Shown here: positions 27,701-40,500 of the stretch, in pieces
How positions within the stretch are numbered: position 1 is the first letter of the stretch
How the letters are laid out: each line of letters opens with the position of its first letter
From: Oxyruncus cristatus
Taxonomy: Eukaryota; Chordata; Aves; Passeriformes; Cotingidae
DNA: 64,000 nt
NCBI GenBank assembly: GCA_013399855.1
Contig: VXAY01004115.1
Span: 541,302-605,301 of the forward strand
Direction of reading: 5' to 3'
The notes under the pieces: generated by a model
What the model was told of the DNA's origin: nothing
Seen by the model: the letters and a program-made list of their open reading frames with translations, nothing else
Database searches by the model: none
Program-made: the position numbers and the translations under genes

Positions 27701-28929
27701 GCACCATGAGGGTGTTACCAGGATGGTTCCTTTGCTGACATGGTGCTAAACCTGCAGTAAAATCTGGAGCAGTAAAACAAAGATCTGAGTGAGGTTCGAG
27801 ATTTTCTTACAAAGACACAGTTTTGGATCCATTGTTTCACCCAATATTTCTGAAAGTGTGCGAGCTAAGTTTCTGTCTGCTACAGGTGCACTTTTGTTAC
27901 CTTTTGTGGCAAGACTGCAGGCCTGGCACACTTTCTCCTGATGCTGTAGCCCAAGCTCCTGCTTTATCAGCACTTTTACATATACAATGACAGCAGTTTC
28001 CTTGCACTCTTAGTGGGGATTTGCTTTGTGAATACCAGTGTTGCTATAGCTACATTTCCCTAATGTTCATTATTTCTCATAGTGTCCTTGTCAGTCATCC
28101 AAAGATGCTGGCATTAGGCAAGCTCACAGCAGTCATTTCTGCCTTGAGAGCTATAGGTAGGTGTACTGAATGAGCCAAGAGGTACTACAGCTCGTGCTTT
28201 GCCTGGAATAAATTTACTTCAGCCATGAAGGAAGTGGTAATGGGAGTAGTTAGATTTTTTACAGCAGTGTGATGGGAATGGAAAGCGTACAATCACTGGC
28301 ACGCCTGCCACAGAGGGTTGAACAGGAAAGAGGAGAGGGAATTGTCATCCCTCAAGAGAACAAATGAAGGGAGGGGAGGGAGCACAGGCGACTTCAGTTA
28401 ATTGCTCAGTTGTGTAATGAGCTGGGATGCTGGACAGCTACTGTATAGTCCCTATTGTGTCTGTCGCCTGGTTGGGGGTGTACTGCTCTCAGGCATTTTA
28501 GCTGCTTTTTGTTTTTTTGGTTTTGAACGGTTCAATGAGCAAGCTAAATAACACTGTAATTCAGAGCAGGATTGCAAAAAGTTCACTGTCCCTCAGGCGT
28601 GCATGTGTAACTGGTGCTGTGCAGAAAAGGCAATGAATTCTGAACAGCCACCTACTTCATATGGGAGGACACTGAAGAGTTAAGACTAACTAAAAAAAGT
28701 AGAGATGCTCATTGGCAGATCTTGCAGACTGGCATCCAAGAGATGCTCAGTACTCTGCATTTTCACTTAAACTCCCATATTGATCAGTCCTTAAGTACTA
28801 TTAAAACAGCAAAAATCTCTCACATGTAAAGTAGGCACCAAAAAACTGTATCTCCTAATTTCAATAGACATGCATTTGAATGTTGAATGGAATCTTATCC
28901 TCTCCCTATACCTGTACCGACATACAGGC
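18721..28929. other. Intergenic, no gene recognised
   Basis: No known protein is encoded. Features seen: a complex stretch at 19480-19760 that looks like a conserved non-coding element, T runs at about 21709 and 21739, and an A run at about 27538. The 122-codon ORF at 20067-20435 (minus) has no recognisable domain and is probably chance. Confidence 0.6.
27536..27554. repeat. Poly(A) run
   Basis: Long A homopolymer. No LINE or processed-pseudogene body is recognisable directly upstream. Confidence 0.85.
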
Positions 28930-29352
28930 CACTGTGATGATGAAGAAATTGGAATGTCTGTCATATAAGGAGAAGCTGAGACAGTTGTGGTTGTTTAGTG
29001 TGGAGAAGAGAATGCTCAGGGTGAACTTATCAATAGATACAAATTCCTAAAAGGGAGAGAGTAGATAAGAAGGTGGAAACAGACTCCTTTAAGTGGTGTC
29101 CAGAGACAGGACAAGATGCAAGGGGCACAAACTGAAATCCAGGAAATTTCATTTAAACATCAGAAAAAAACTATTTTACTCTGAGGATGGTCAAATATCA
29201 GAACAGGTTGCCTAAAAGTCATGGAGTCTCCACCCTGAGATATCCAAAACCCACCTGAACACAGTCCTGAGCTCTAGGAGACACTGCTGTGAGTTTAAGG
29301 GTTTAGACCAGATGCTTCCCAGAGGTTCCTTCCAGTCTCAACTATTCTGTGT
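28930..29352 (+). mobile_element. Diverged CR1 LINE fragment
   Basis: Old plus-oriented CR1. Recognisable blocks are aaggagaagctgagacagtt, cagaacaggttgcctaaaag, catggagtctccaccctgag, and the end gaggttccttccagtctcaa followed by attctgtg. More diverged than the 18 kb and 51 kb copies. Confidence 0.85.
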
Positions 29353-30936
29353 CATGGTTCTTATTAGTTGTTAGTTGTTCAATCTATTGGGCCTGGAAAT
29401 GCATGAATGAAGTATGAGGTTCTGTTATTCCTGGTGTGCACAAAGTAAGTAACCAAGAAAAAAACCCTTATGTATGGCACTAGAGAACACACTTGTGGTT
29501 TCACAAGCTTAGTTCTAAACCTTGTAGGTTTACATCAGTGCAAATCATGAAACTTTACTGTTACACATATATTTATAACTGCTGTGCCCTTCCATCACAC
29601 ACATTATTGGACATTTAAAAGATTCATCAGATATTGGACTGTAACCCTCAGTCTGCTTAGCCTGCAAGGGAGACCTCTCCCTTCAGCGTAAAGATCTCAA
29701 CTGACATCTATTTTTTGTAGTATTACAATAATATTTGGTCATCTTTGCAGGTAGTAGGTAGGCAATCTTCATGTTGAGTCAGCTTTGTGATGTAACAGCT
29801 CTGAGAAATACCATTGTTCTTCACTGGTAACTAAATGTTTTGCATCTGGAATTGCTGTTTCAATGTAATTTCAGTAAGTAAGGAACTCAGATTATGTAAA
29901 GTATCATTTAAAGTTCTATTAATTAGCCCTAACACTGTAAAGGAAGAGATGATAGTATAGATAAACTTACATCCTCAGATGCTGAGAACTTTGAGTTGTG
30001 GGGCATCAAACAGGCATCTGGTCTGGGTGCGGCACACCGTGCAGACCTTGTCTGTAGAAGAGTCACCCTGTTTTGGTCATTTGAACTATTGTATTATTTC
30101 TCACAAGGAAACAATTCCATTCAGTATTACTACTGTCCACTAGAAAGAATGTTCTTGCTGCACTTTTAGGTAAAAGAAAGAACTCACAGTGATATAATTT
30201 CAAGTAGCCAGCGAGAGCTGCCTACAAGCCCTCTGTTACACTTAACTGGCTATGTTTATTCTGAAGCTAAGAAACATTCACAGCACAGCACGGGCTTGGG
30301 CCTGCTCAGGTTAACCCTTACGATGATCACATTCCTTAGTATGCAATGAGTGGGGTCATCTCACCGAGATGTGGGATGTTACCTCTAGCCCTCATTCTGC
30401 AGATGAATTTGTAATATACTGGAAAAAGAAACCAGTTTACAGGGATTATTTTACACTAAATAGACTCCAACTGAATTAGATTCGGATGATCACAGTGTTC
30501 CATAAAACCAATTTTTGTAAAACTCTAGGAGGATTTCCCATTACTTGTAATTTTCAGTAAGAAAGAACGTGTTTCATTCCAAAGGCACTCCTGCTTTGAG
30601 GTCAAGAGTAAGGTTATTCATAAGTTAGGTTCTCATCAGATTTAGACAGATCTTGCCAGATTTATAAGTATCTTTTCCTGAGGCTGTCTGAGCACTTCAT
30701 TATCATTATTTTAGGCGCTGTTGGACCAGGAGCAGTGTGGGTGTATATCTGTCAGAAGCATGCAGCATCTGCCCAGCCAGGCAGCAATTTGCCAGGCTGG
30801 AGCGAGAGTACTGCATCCTGCCAAGCCCGTCTTGGTAACACTTATGAGTGTACCTCAGTGAAGGTTCATGGTGATTGGTTCTGTGCCAAGGGCACGAGCG
30901 ACTAACAGCGACAAATGCTGTTGCAGTCACGATTTG

Positions 30937-30951
30937 CCCCTAGATGGCAGT
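30937..30951 (+). promoter_or_regulatory. Strong CTCF-like binding motif
   Basis: CCCCTAGATGGCAGT matches 14 of 15 positions of the vertebrate CTCF consensus CCASYAGRKGGCRSY, including the invariant AGATGGCAG core. It lies about 3 kb past the candidate end of the gene, in a GC-richer island within AT-rich DNA. Insulator or domain-boundary function is an inference from the motif. Confidence 0.5.
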
Positions 30952-33781
30952 GCGACCCATGTTTGCACGTATTTGTTCCATCACAGAAGGGCCTGTTGTT
31001 CAGTGAAAGGTAAACCTCATCTCTTGCATATTAGGATGTGTGCAAATTCCAGGCAGAGCACTTCATATGCTAAATAATATCTCATCAGAAATTTGCCAGA
31101 GCAGTATGATCTTATTTTCTGACTGAGGAAAGATAGTTTTATGTGTAGCCGAAGAATCAGAGCTTTCATCAACTGGGTTTAGTTACTAAGTTTTTCAAAA
31201 CTTACTTCACCAAATCACCAACCATTGCTTCACTTCCCTAGGATTGAAATAGGACAGCAGGTTTTCCTTTCTTTCCAGTTTAGTCTGACTTGTCAAGTTG
31301 TTTGAGCTCTTTAAAGAGTGGATTATCTTTTGTTCCAAATGAATGCATATCAGTGAGCCTTGATCTCCACAGGAGTTCTACATAAATGAAGAACACAGGA
31401 GTGGAACTCTGATTTCTGCTGTGTGTGGGGGAAAATTCTTATCAGCTGCTGGATGTAACCAGATTCCCCTATACTTAAATGCTTAACAGTCTTCTGACTG
31501 TTCTCAGTTTATCTACACTTTGAGCTCAGTGGTCCTATCTACAGAGGATGTGAGTGTACCCCAGTAGTAAAATGTAAAAGAAGGAAACTGTGAGGTGCAG
31601 ATAATCCTGCTTCAGTGGTTTGGCTTCTTCAGGAAGTCTGCAGCAAAGCTGGAAGCTGAATCCCTGAATCCTGCCTTTAAAGAGGGAGTTGGTAACATAT
31701 GGTTCCTTACCACCTCCAAGAGAGTATATAGAGCAGTCACATCTGCCAAGCACTTTCTGGTGATGACTCATTGTTTATTTCTCCAAACATGGTGTCTGTT
31801 GTAGGATAAAGCTGTGTCTATCATTTCAGTCCTTCCATCCCCCAAATTATCTGCTGTCTAGGCTAACTGTCAGCATGGAGATCAGGAGCAGGCCTGGACT
31901 GAGGTGACCGCCTTTAGCTTCAAACATGTGCAGAACCCCTGTAAGTCTGCAGTTTTCTTAAAATATTTTCAGGCTGTGGATTGAGAGATTTGCGCTACAG
32001 GGTTGTCCCGGAACTGTGGCAGATGGAGGGCTTGTCACCCAGCATGTGGTAAATTGTGTCTGTCTGGCTCCGCCTAAAGTTTCTTTCAGAGCCTAGGAGA
32101 TTCTCTGTGAGAGTTTCTTTGTTATGAAACAGATTATAGAATATCTGGAAGGACAATTCTGTTCTATCTTACTCTGCTAGCACCCTTAGAGGACTAGACC
32201 TATATGAAAGTGTATGTCTCATCCAAACCAGTCTGAGAGAGTATGTCATTATAGGGATCATAACCATAATATCTTTATCTGTATAAAGGTATTTAATTAC
32301 TATGTTCCCAAAGAATAAGTTCATGAGATATGGCAGAATATCAGTAATACCAGCTTCAGAGGAATGTACAAAAGGTACCATCATCACAAAATCTGCCTAG
32401 ATAGGAATATTAAATATAAACTCCAATTAATAAAATATTTTCCCCTAGAGCTCTTAGTAGTTAAGTATTACAGCTGCTTTTTAAAAAAAAAAAAAAATTG
32501 AAATTGAAGAGATTGTTTTCAGAAATCATTTTAATATCCCTGTAAAACAGGAAAAACTTATGTCAAACAGCAAACACATCTGTCAAACAGCTGCAAAGAT
32601 GATGCACAAATGTGGAGAAACAAATAACGCTATGAGGATTGTCTTCTAAATCCAGAATGCTTATTCTAAACCACAGAAAAAACCACCTTTGCATCAAGTA
32701 CAGGAATATTTTCACTGAGAAGCTTATTAAAATCGTTGTGCTACAAAAAGTCAATTGTGCATTCACGCGCAGTGTAGTGCATTCATTGCTTAGTACTTGT
32801 GCAGTAATTAAAGTCAAAGTGAAAGGCCAAATATCAAATGAAGGTAACAAAGTTATGAAGAAAATTTGGCTGATGACATTTGAAAAAATTGTGCGAACAG
32901 TCCCTTAAATGCAACATAAAGATAGTAAATGCAGAATGTGTGGAAAGTAATGCTGTAAGAAAGGAACAAATGCCATGAATTTAAGACAAAATATTGAATT
33001 CTGCTTATGTTTATACCACTATAAATCCAGGGTTACTCTTGGATTTATTTAGTATTACTCTGGAAATTTATCAATATGTTTGAAATTAACATCTGGCTCA
33101 AATAATAAACTGCATTTCTATCTTTTGCTGCCTTCCAGCAGACTATTGGAGGCCAGAAAGAAAAATTGGGCCGTGGCCTTAATTCTAATTGTATAATAGT
33201 GGATTTTTCTAAAAGTCATACTTTTAATTAGTATTTAATCCCCTGTTCTTTCTGAACCATAAGCCTCTTATTTATAATGAAAATAGACAGGTATTTTATT
33301 GTCTTGCTTCCACTTCAGTTTTATATCCAATGCCTCTTAATATTTTTCTTTTCCTGAAATTAAAAAAGTTTTAACAATATCTACAATCCAGTCAGATTGC
33401 TACCATTTAAAAGTTACTCCTCCAATGGACATGTAATCACTTCCATATGTGTCACCTTCTAGATAAAGGACTTAGAAGTAGTACTATAGAAACACGTGCA
33501 ATCTTACAACTTTAACAGCATATTTGTGCTCAAATCCATTCACACGAACAGAAATACTTTTTACAAGAGAAATAACTGTACACAGAGTTCTTTACTCTAA
33601 TTTAAAGATCTGATTCAGCCCCTACTGAAACCAGTGGGACTTCCCATAGGTTGGTTCAAATCCTAGGTAAGAATTATAAGATAGTTAATCAGTGGAAAGG
33701 ATCAGGGGAAGAGGAAATATACACATGTGCCACAATGCACACACAGTCATTTCACCTGGCTTAGTATTGCATTCCTTTTTA

Positions 33782-33823
33782 CACAGATGTAGAATGAAGG
33801 AATACTGTTCATCTACATCTGTG
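33782..33823. repeat. Short inverted repeat
   Basis: CACAGATGTAG at 33782-33792 and its exact reverse complement at 33813-33823, separated by 20 bases, can form an 11-base-pair hairpin. Function unknown. Confidence 0.7.
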
Positions 33824-33880
33824 CATATTGCTGGGCTCTTCCTTTGAAGAGAACCAATGAGGGTTTAAAGGCATCCTATT

Positions 33881-33886
33881 TTTATT
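33881..33886 (-). terminator. Candidate polyadenylation signal AATAAA
   Basis: The plus strand reads tttatt, which is AATAAA on the gene strand, about 575 bases after the stop. It is the first canonical hexamer downstream. A hexamer occurs often by chance, so cDNA 3' ends are needed. Confidence 0.4.
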
Positions 33887-34459
33887 GTCAGTTTCTTGAT
33901 TTAAGATGACTATTGAAGTTGGTATAAACCCCCGGGCTGGAGTGATGACTGGAAATGGTTCTACATTGTTCAAGCAACCAAAGGTAACCAAATTGAGTCC
34001 TTCCACAAAAAAGCATAACTGCTCTAATAGATACTGATTTGCAGTCCAGAAGCCGATAGTACACAGCAATAGATGAGGGACAACCAATCTTCCACAAACA
34101 CCAGCAAAACCTTAGATCTTTACAGTTGCCCTGTGGAAAGTAAAGCTAATATCCTTGTCACAGTCCCAAAATATTTTCCTAACAATTAATATATTATTAC
34201 ACAGAATGCAAAAATTGTCCATGGCAATTTAACACAGCAGTGTTGCAGTGCTGGCTGGCTGCTTCTCCAAACTTTGAGCCAAGATTTAAATGACTTACCC
34301 AGGATGTGTTAAGGAAGGTTTTGAAATGCCTTAGAAATCAGAGTAATCTAAAAAAACATGTAATGTAATATTTGTGCTGGCTTAACATCTCTTTTAAGTA
34401 ATTGCTGAGTGGTCTCTGGAGTCCAAGGAGAATAGCAACAGGGAAGAGTCATATTGTAG
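33881..34459 (-). other. Probable 3' UTR of the FRMPD2/PTPN20 gene
   Basis: Non-coding DNA directly after the stop codon. The first AATAAA seen on the minus strand downstream of the stop is at 33886-33881. A 3' UTR of roughly 580-600 bases is inferred. No other conserved coding sequence lies between. Confidence 0.5.
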
Positions 34460-34531
34460 TCAGTAGGAATCCGTTGCTCGGAGGATCTGAAGGACTTCCA
34501 GCACAACTTCGTAACAGAATAAATACTCATC
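34460..34531 (-). CDS. PTPN20: Exon 21: last coding exon, end of PTP domain and stop
   Basis: 72 bases from acceptor tctgcatacag to the stop TGA at 34462-34460. It reads [19 protein letters not shown] then TDSY. This matches the PTPN20 end (EQYHFCYDIVLEVLR) with a short C-terminal tail. The second Gln of the family QTxxQY motif is Glu here. The phase fits exon 20 exactly. Confidence 0.95.
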   Translation of the reverse strand, partial: DEYLFCYEVVLEVLQILRATDSY

Positions 34532-37500
34532 CTGTATGCAGAGACACCAATGTGACACACCTGGTTACATTCAACACAAATTCTAGACAAAGAAGGAGAG
34601 ACTAGCTGAAGCACTGTTTATAACATCATCTTTGTAATATGGATACAAAACCTTACAAACAGACAATCCTTGTTCTTTTTGTTCCATCACTTGTAAAAGT
34701 TGAGGAATGCTGTATTTTAAGCATGTGCTTGACTCTCATTTAGGTTAGTGAAGGTTGTCTATCTGCTTAATTACTGTCACATGCTCAATCATTACACTGA
34801 AGGAAAATGTATCAAAGCATGTGCTAAAATGGAAGGAAGAACTTATGCTAGTCTTCTCTTGTTTTTATTCCCACCACCTGTTTTCTCTAAAATGAGTTAG
34901 CTGCATCTTGTCTTTTCCTGCATGAAAAATCTTTCCGGGAGTGGTTTTAACTCAGCAGTAGAAGGGTTTACTTGGTGATGATAACTCAGCAATAGCAAGA
35001 ATTCAGCTGAAGGCTGCAATTTTGCAGGGTGGAGTTTTATAGTATCCCACTGTTTTTGTGATCCTTGCTTTTCTTCTTGCTTTAAAAACAGAAAGAGGTG
35101 TGTGTTGTATCTGTACTGTAGTACTGCTTCACTTTTATTTCAATTATTTAGTAAGGGACAGACTTTCATATTTTAAACTAGACACCACTTTCTTGGAAGG
35201 CTGTTATTTTTCACAAATGAGAGCACTAAAATTATATTATAAGCCCCAGATTTATCAAAGCATGTGGATATGTACCTCTAATTGGGGCTTTTAAAAATCA
35301 TAATCTAGTTGAATATTGAGAACTTACCTTAGTTTGGATTATGCCAAAACGCTGATCTCTCAAGTCCCTCACTATCTGCTTGATGTTGAACTATAAGAAG
35401 AGAACAACTTTTATTTGGTTGACATGCAAATTATAAAGAAATATTTAAGCATAATCAGACGTGGAAGCTGTGACTCACTTCTTTAGAGATAGTATATTAA
35501 CTTATTAACTTCGTGTTTAAAACAAAAGCTGAGTTTATCCACCCATTCTTTTAGGGTGAATTCTAAGAGGAATTACTCTGTTACAAGATGCCCCCACCAT
35601 GCTGTTGACATCCATACCAGTTTGCAATACTTAGCAATGATCTGTTTGATACTTACACATAAATCTTTTTCTATATAGCTGAGCAGAATTTCGACACACA
35701 GCAAAACACCACTTCTTCCAATGCCAGTGCTGCAGTGAGCAACAATAGGTCCTGTACTGTGAGCTTTTCTCATGTAACAGATAAATTTTACAAGCTGCTC
35801 GGCCAGTTTGGGAGTATTGTGGTCTGGCCAAGTGGTGAATTGCAAATGACTTACAAAGCGCTTCTCTTCTGTCTGGAAGAGAGGGACCAAAAAGGTTAAA
35901 AATTATTAGTCCTAAAATCAATTTTCAATGAATTCCCCTAAAAATTTTCCTTTAGCCTCATTCTTAGTCAATTGTTTGTGTACCCTAAAATTCTTCAGCT
36001 TTTTATATTTGACTCTATTAAGATTTCTTTAGGTTTCCAGTAATGCACTCAGAAGACATAGACTTAGGAAATTTACTTCATATGATTTTGTTGTGACACT
36101 GAAGTTACTCTGCTGCCTCAAAAGGATGTAGTTATCTGATCTGTTGTTTAGAAAGGAAAAAAAAACAAAAACATTTGTTAAATTAGAACATTACAGTACT
36201 GTTTTCTATAACTGTTTTTTTAGCTGAATTAAGCCTTACTAATAGAAGGGTAGTAATACGACAGCCATGATAGTAAGATCATAAATGCTATTCTGGCTAT
36301 CAGACATAAAAGAATAACTTGTAATTAGATATCCCACAGGAAAACTAACTAAAAAATGCTTACAAGACTAGATAAAATGTAGGTTAAATAAAGACTAATA
36401 TTAATTGAATGGTCCTGGTCTTTTTGTTGCCAGCTCAAAAAAACACATTGAGCTTAATGCTAAAGAACTACCTGGATTTTTACTATCAGAAGAATTTGAA
36501 TGCAAATATGGATTTCTGCTGAAGTAAACCCATGGCTTTCTGTAGTAGTTTGATGTTGGTCTAGTACAAACATAACAAACTTAAAATTGTCATTTAAACA
36601 ATCACATATAACATACCATCTTCCCATCTTAATAGTCTTTTGGGAAGATTCTCATCAAATGCTTTACTATGCCTCACACTCAATAGCACACAGTGAATTG
36701 TCTTTTCCTCAAATAGAGAAATTATCTTGATAGAAAAGACACCAAGTTAGTCTGGCACAGGTACAAATCCTTTCGTTATTCCACTAAATATATGTCCTGC
36801 AGAAAATTTTACAGAGCTTTAGCTACTATTGAGGCAAGACTGAGAGACTTGTAATTGCCCTGATTTTCATGTTCTTACACCTGGATTCTGTGTTTGCTGA
36901 ATTGCTAAAAATGTATTGCTAGATTCATAGTTTCACGTGTATTCATGTCTTTTCATGAATGAAAAAAGTAGCATTGGATCCAAATTCTAGGATGAAAACC
37001 ACCTTCTTCCCCTCTTTCTATCCAGCCACCATTACAGGATATGAATCTACCCTGGCACAGATGTAATCTGATGAAACCGTAAGCAATTCTGCAAAACACT
37101 AAACACACCAGCTCTGTGACTATTAGAGGACTCATTTTCAGAAGTTCATGTCCAAAAGTCTGTAATATCAGATCCATTGCTTGTGGAATGAACAAAGAAA
37201 TATTATCTCATTAACCCTAAATTCATGCCTGTTATTCAGATTTTTACATTCCTAAAAATTCCGAGCACATGTTATGGAAGAAGCAAGCCATACTGCTAGT
37301 ATCTACTCATGTTAAATATACAATCAATTTCATCATATGTGAAAGTATTAAGTCCACTCAACTTACCTGCTTGTTGATCATTTCTATTTTTCTAATTACG
37401 AAGTATTCCAGAATCTGGTAACTGTCTAGCCTGAGATGGAAATTAGCCAGGTCTTTAGAGTCATTGGGAGGTTCAGGCCAGTATCGATGACATTTGACTT

Positions 37501-40500
37501 GCCCTAACTCCACTTCTTTTGTCATCATGGCAATCACGTTTGATTCACTCTCCCAGACCATTTGCCAGAAATCAGCCATAGTGGATGGCAGAGGCCCTTG
37601 GGTTATAATATAAAAATGTTCCTCTTCTCCAACTTTCATTCTAATGTAACTCGCGTTAATGTAGCCATTCTTTTCTCCCAGAGGAACTCGTGTCTTATCA
37701 TCTGTACAGAAACAGAAAGATGCTTTTTGAGCTGTGGATCTGAAATGGAGTTCTACCATCTCCAGCACTCATGAGATAGGGAACTTTGGTCTCTCCAGCA
37801 AAGTATGGCTCTGGATTCTAGAATAGAATTTGACTAGTAGCACTAATATTAATCACTGCTAATAGGAGTTCCCACAGATAAATTATATGGTTCACTGCAG
37901 CTTTATTTCTCTTAAGATACTTGTGTAACATTCTGACAAGACTTCTAATTACCGTGAAATTGTTTGGCAGTAATGCAAAATAGTGTATCCAGCGCTGCTT
38001 TTAATATATTGCATAGGAATATTGACAGTGGATTTTGGTGTTATAAATCAGGAAAACTTCTAAGAATATATATGCTGCATCATTAATACATAGAGGTGCT
38101 GCAAATTTTTCATGTGTTGTCCTGCTGCTGCAGTTTAGAAAGACATCAAGTGTTCAGAAAGTGGTCTCCTTCTGTCATGATAACTCTCAGGGAATCATTG
38201 GGCAGTACACTATTTTTTCGTGAATCCTTGCTAATAGCAGTCATTCAGCACTTGGACCCAAATCTTCTTTCTAAAATGACTTCTCATCAGCGATGAAACT
38301 TGTTTCTTACTCAGATCAGAGCTGAGCAGCTGAAGGGTCTGGTTGGATAATATGCTTTAAAATACTTTTGAAAGAATCTTTATCTTTCGAAGGGTTACTG
38401 TATTTTTTAGAATTCCACAGTGTCACAAGCAGTAGATGTAGCTGTACATTGAAATAGATTTAAAGAAATAGTAGAATTCAATGCCCACAGAAATGTAGAT
38501 CAGTAATTGAGAACAAGGGAAGGAAACATCAAGATAACTACTCCACTACCAAACCAAGTCCTGCCTTGTGGAAGATGATACTTCGGATAATTACATATTG
38601 TACAATGCAGACATGCTTATGTGAACTCTCTTTTGGAAAAATCTTATTAGTCATAATGAATAATTCCATTATTAGTGAAGCTCTCTGTGACTAAGGATGT
38701 GGTGAGATTTGCACCTCCTACATCTCAGTGTTATAGCTGTTTTTCTGTTTTCTGATGTCTTTGTTCACGCAGTGTATGTTTTTGTTACTGTGCATACTTA
38801 CATGGAAGAATATCTTGGTATCTGTTTTTATTCTGGTTTTCTGGTGCTTTTCCAGTTCTGCACTCATCTATTGGTTTCACATGTTCTAAAGCCTAGATCA
38901 AAAAGAAACAGTCAATGCATGGTGTTCACATCCTCTATAGACAACTTTTACAGTGTCAGTGAGAGAAAACTTTACTGCAGTATATGACCCAAGACTGGCA
39001 AATAGGCTTCTTACAGAAGAGAATCAGTACACCATTCTCTAAACTGCTAGGCAAGGAATTCAAGTTGCTCTGTGTTTTCTTCAGCCTGAACAACATTTCT
39101 AGGGTTTTCAAGTGAGATTTCCAACCCTCATCCTCAGCCTCTGTCATTACAAATCCCTGTTGCATATTGCTGTATGATAGATGTTTGGAATAGTGTCTCA
39201 GCCAAATGTTAGCATTTATAATTGATAGCCTACTGACTAAAGCACTAATTGTTGATAGCCTACTGACTATTGTTGATAGCCTACTGACTAAAGCAATATT
39301 AGCAGTGCAACAATTACAGTGAGTACTTTTCAGTGATGAAGAAAGTGATTAATATAGGGAACAGCATCAGTGATATTAAGTGCAAATCATATGGTCATTA
39401 AGTACTTCATAGTAGATTTAGGGGACCATAATGCAGTGTTGGATGCAGAAATGGGGAAGTTCATTTCATTTACAGTTTTGAGTTAACTTGACCTTTTTTT
39501 TTACTCTTATTCCTATTTGATATGCATTGCATAACACTCAGCCATCACATTATGCCACTGTACAGTCTATATGAACTGAAATACATGTTACAATTCTTGA
39601 ACATCTTCATCAATTACTAGAGATTTTACTCAGATAAAATACCCATTGGCTTTGGTAACCAGCTCCCTATTAGGTCTTTATGTTTTCTGTGCAGACGTGT
39701 GACTCAGCTCTTAGTATTCTATACCTATATCAGTAATGGAATAGAATGGAATGAATGGAAATTAATACATGCCCTTGAGCCTTCAGGGAAAGTCAGCAAA
39801 TCCTGTACACTTGAGCTTGTTGGATTTTGTACCCAGAAAGTCAGAGATATAAAGGCAAGTGAAAGAAACTGATAACGTTGCAATTACTATGGAAAAGTGG
39901 CAGCAATCCATTTCACTGGTACATCCTTTATAGGAGAATTTAGTACTGTGTTGAAGAGTTATGAATCCACTCTTTGGGAATTTGACGATAACTGAGTACT
40001 CTATTTATGCCCTGAAACAAGAGATTTTATATGCCTTCCTAATTTTACATTTTTTCATTATTTGAATGCCATCAGATGTAATGATGTGTTTTCATCACCT
40101 ATGGAATTACATCACTTTTTATTTTAATTTCACAAAATTCCTGACTTTGATAGCATCTTGTGGTAATGAGTTCTGTGGGTAACAGTTGCATTGTGTGAAA
40201 CATTTTCCTTTCAACTAAGTGTTTCTATGTTAGTGAATCCCTGGAAGCATGGATTTCTTGCTTAGTGCAGCTCTTGGGATAGTTCTTAGGCAGATGTTCA
40301 GCAGAGCTGAGGGGGTAATGGGAAGAAGTCGGTCTAGGAAAAAGTGATTCATACTCTACTATTGTGTGTTATTTATTTTCATTACACATGGGCAGTATCT
40401 TTGGAGAGAGAACAGTGTAAGCCTGGCATACGTGGAAAGAGAAAGATCCAAATACTGTTTTATCATCCAAACAGCAGAATAGAAGCCCCAGTCTGACTGG

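Larger units (their letters stand above)
29353..33880. other. Intergenic region downstream of the gene
   Basis: No coding sequence recognised. A GC-richer stretch at about 30710-30990 contains a strong CTCF-like motif. An A run lies at about 32480, and an 11-base inverted repeat at 33782-33823 sits just beyond the candidate poly(A) signal. Confidence 0.55.

Noticed and set aside
27795..27805. GGTTCGAGATT as a tRNA B-box
   Set aside because: It lacks the final C of the B-box, and no A-box or cloverleaf can be drawn around it.
33802..33810. Minus-strand GAACAGTAT (Glu-Gln-Tyr) as start of the last PTP exon
   Set aside because: No acceptor in the right phase and no following FCY motif. The true last exon, with DEYLFCY and correct phase, is at 34531-34460.
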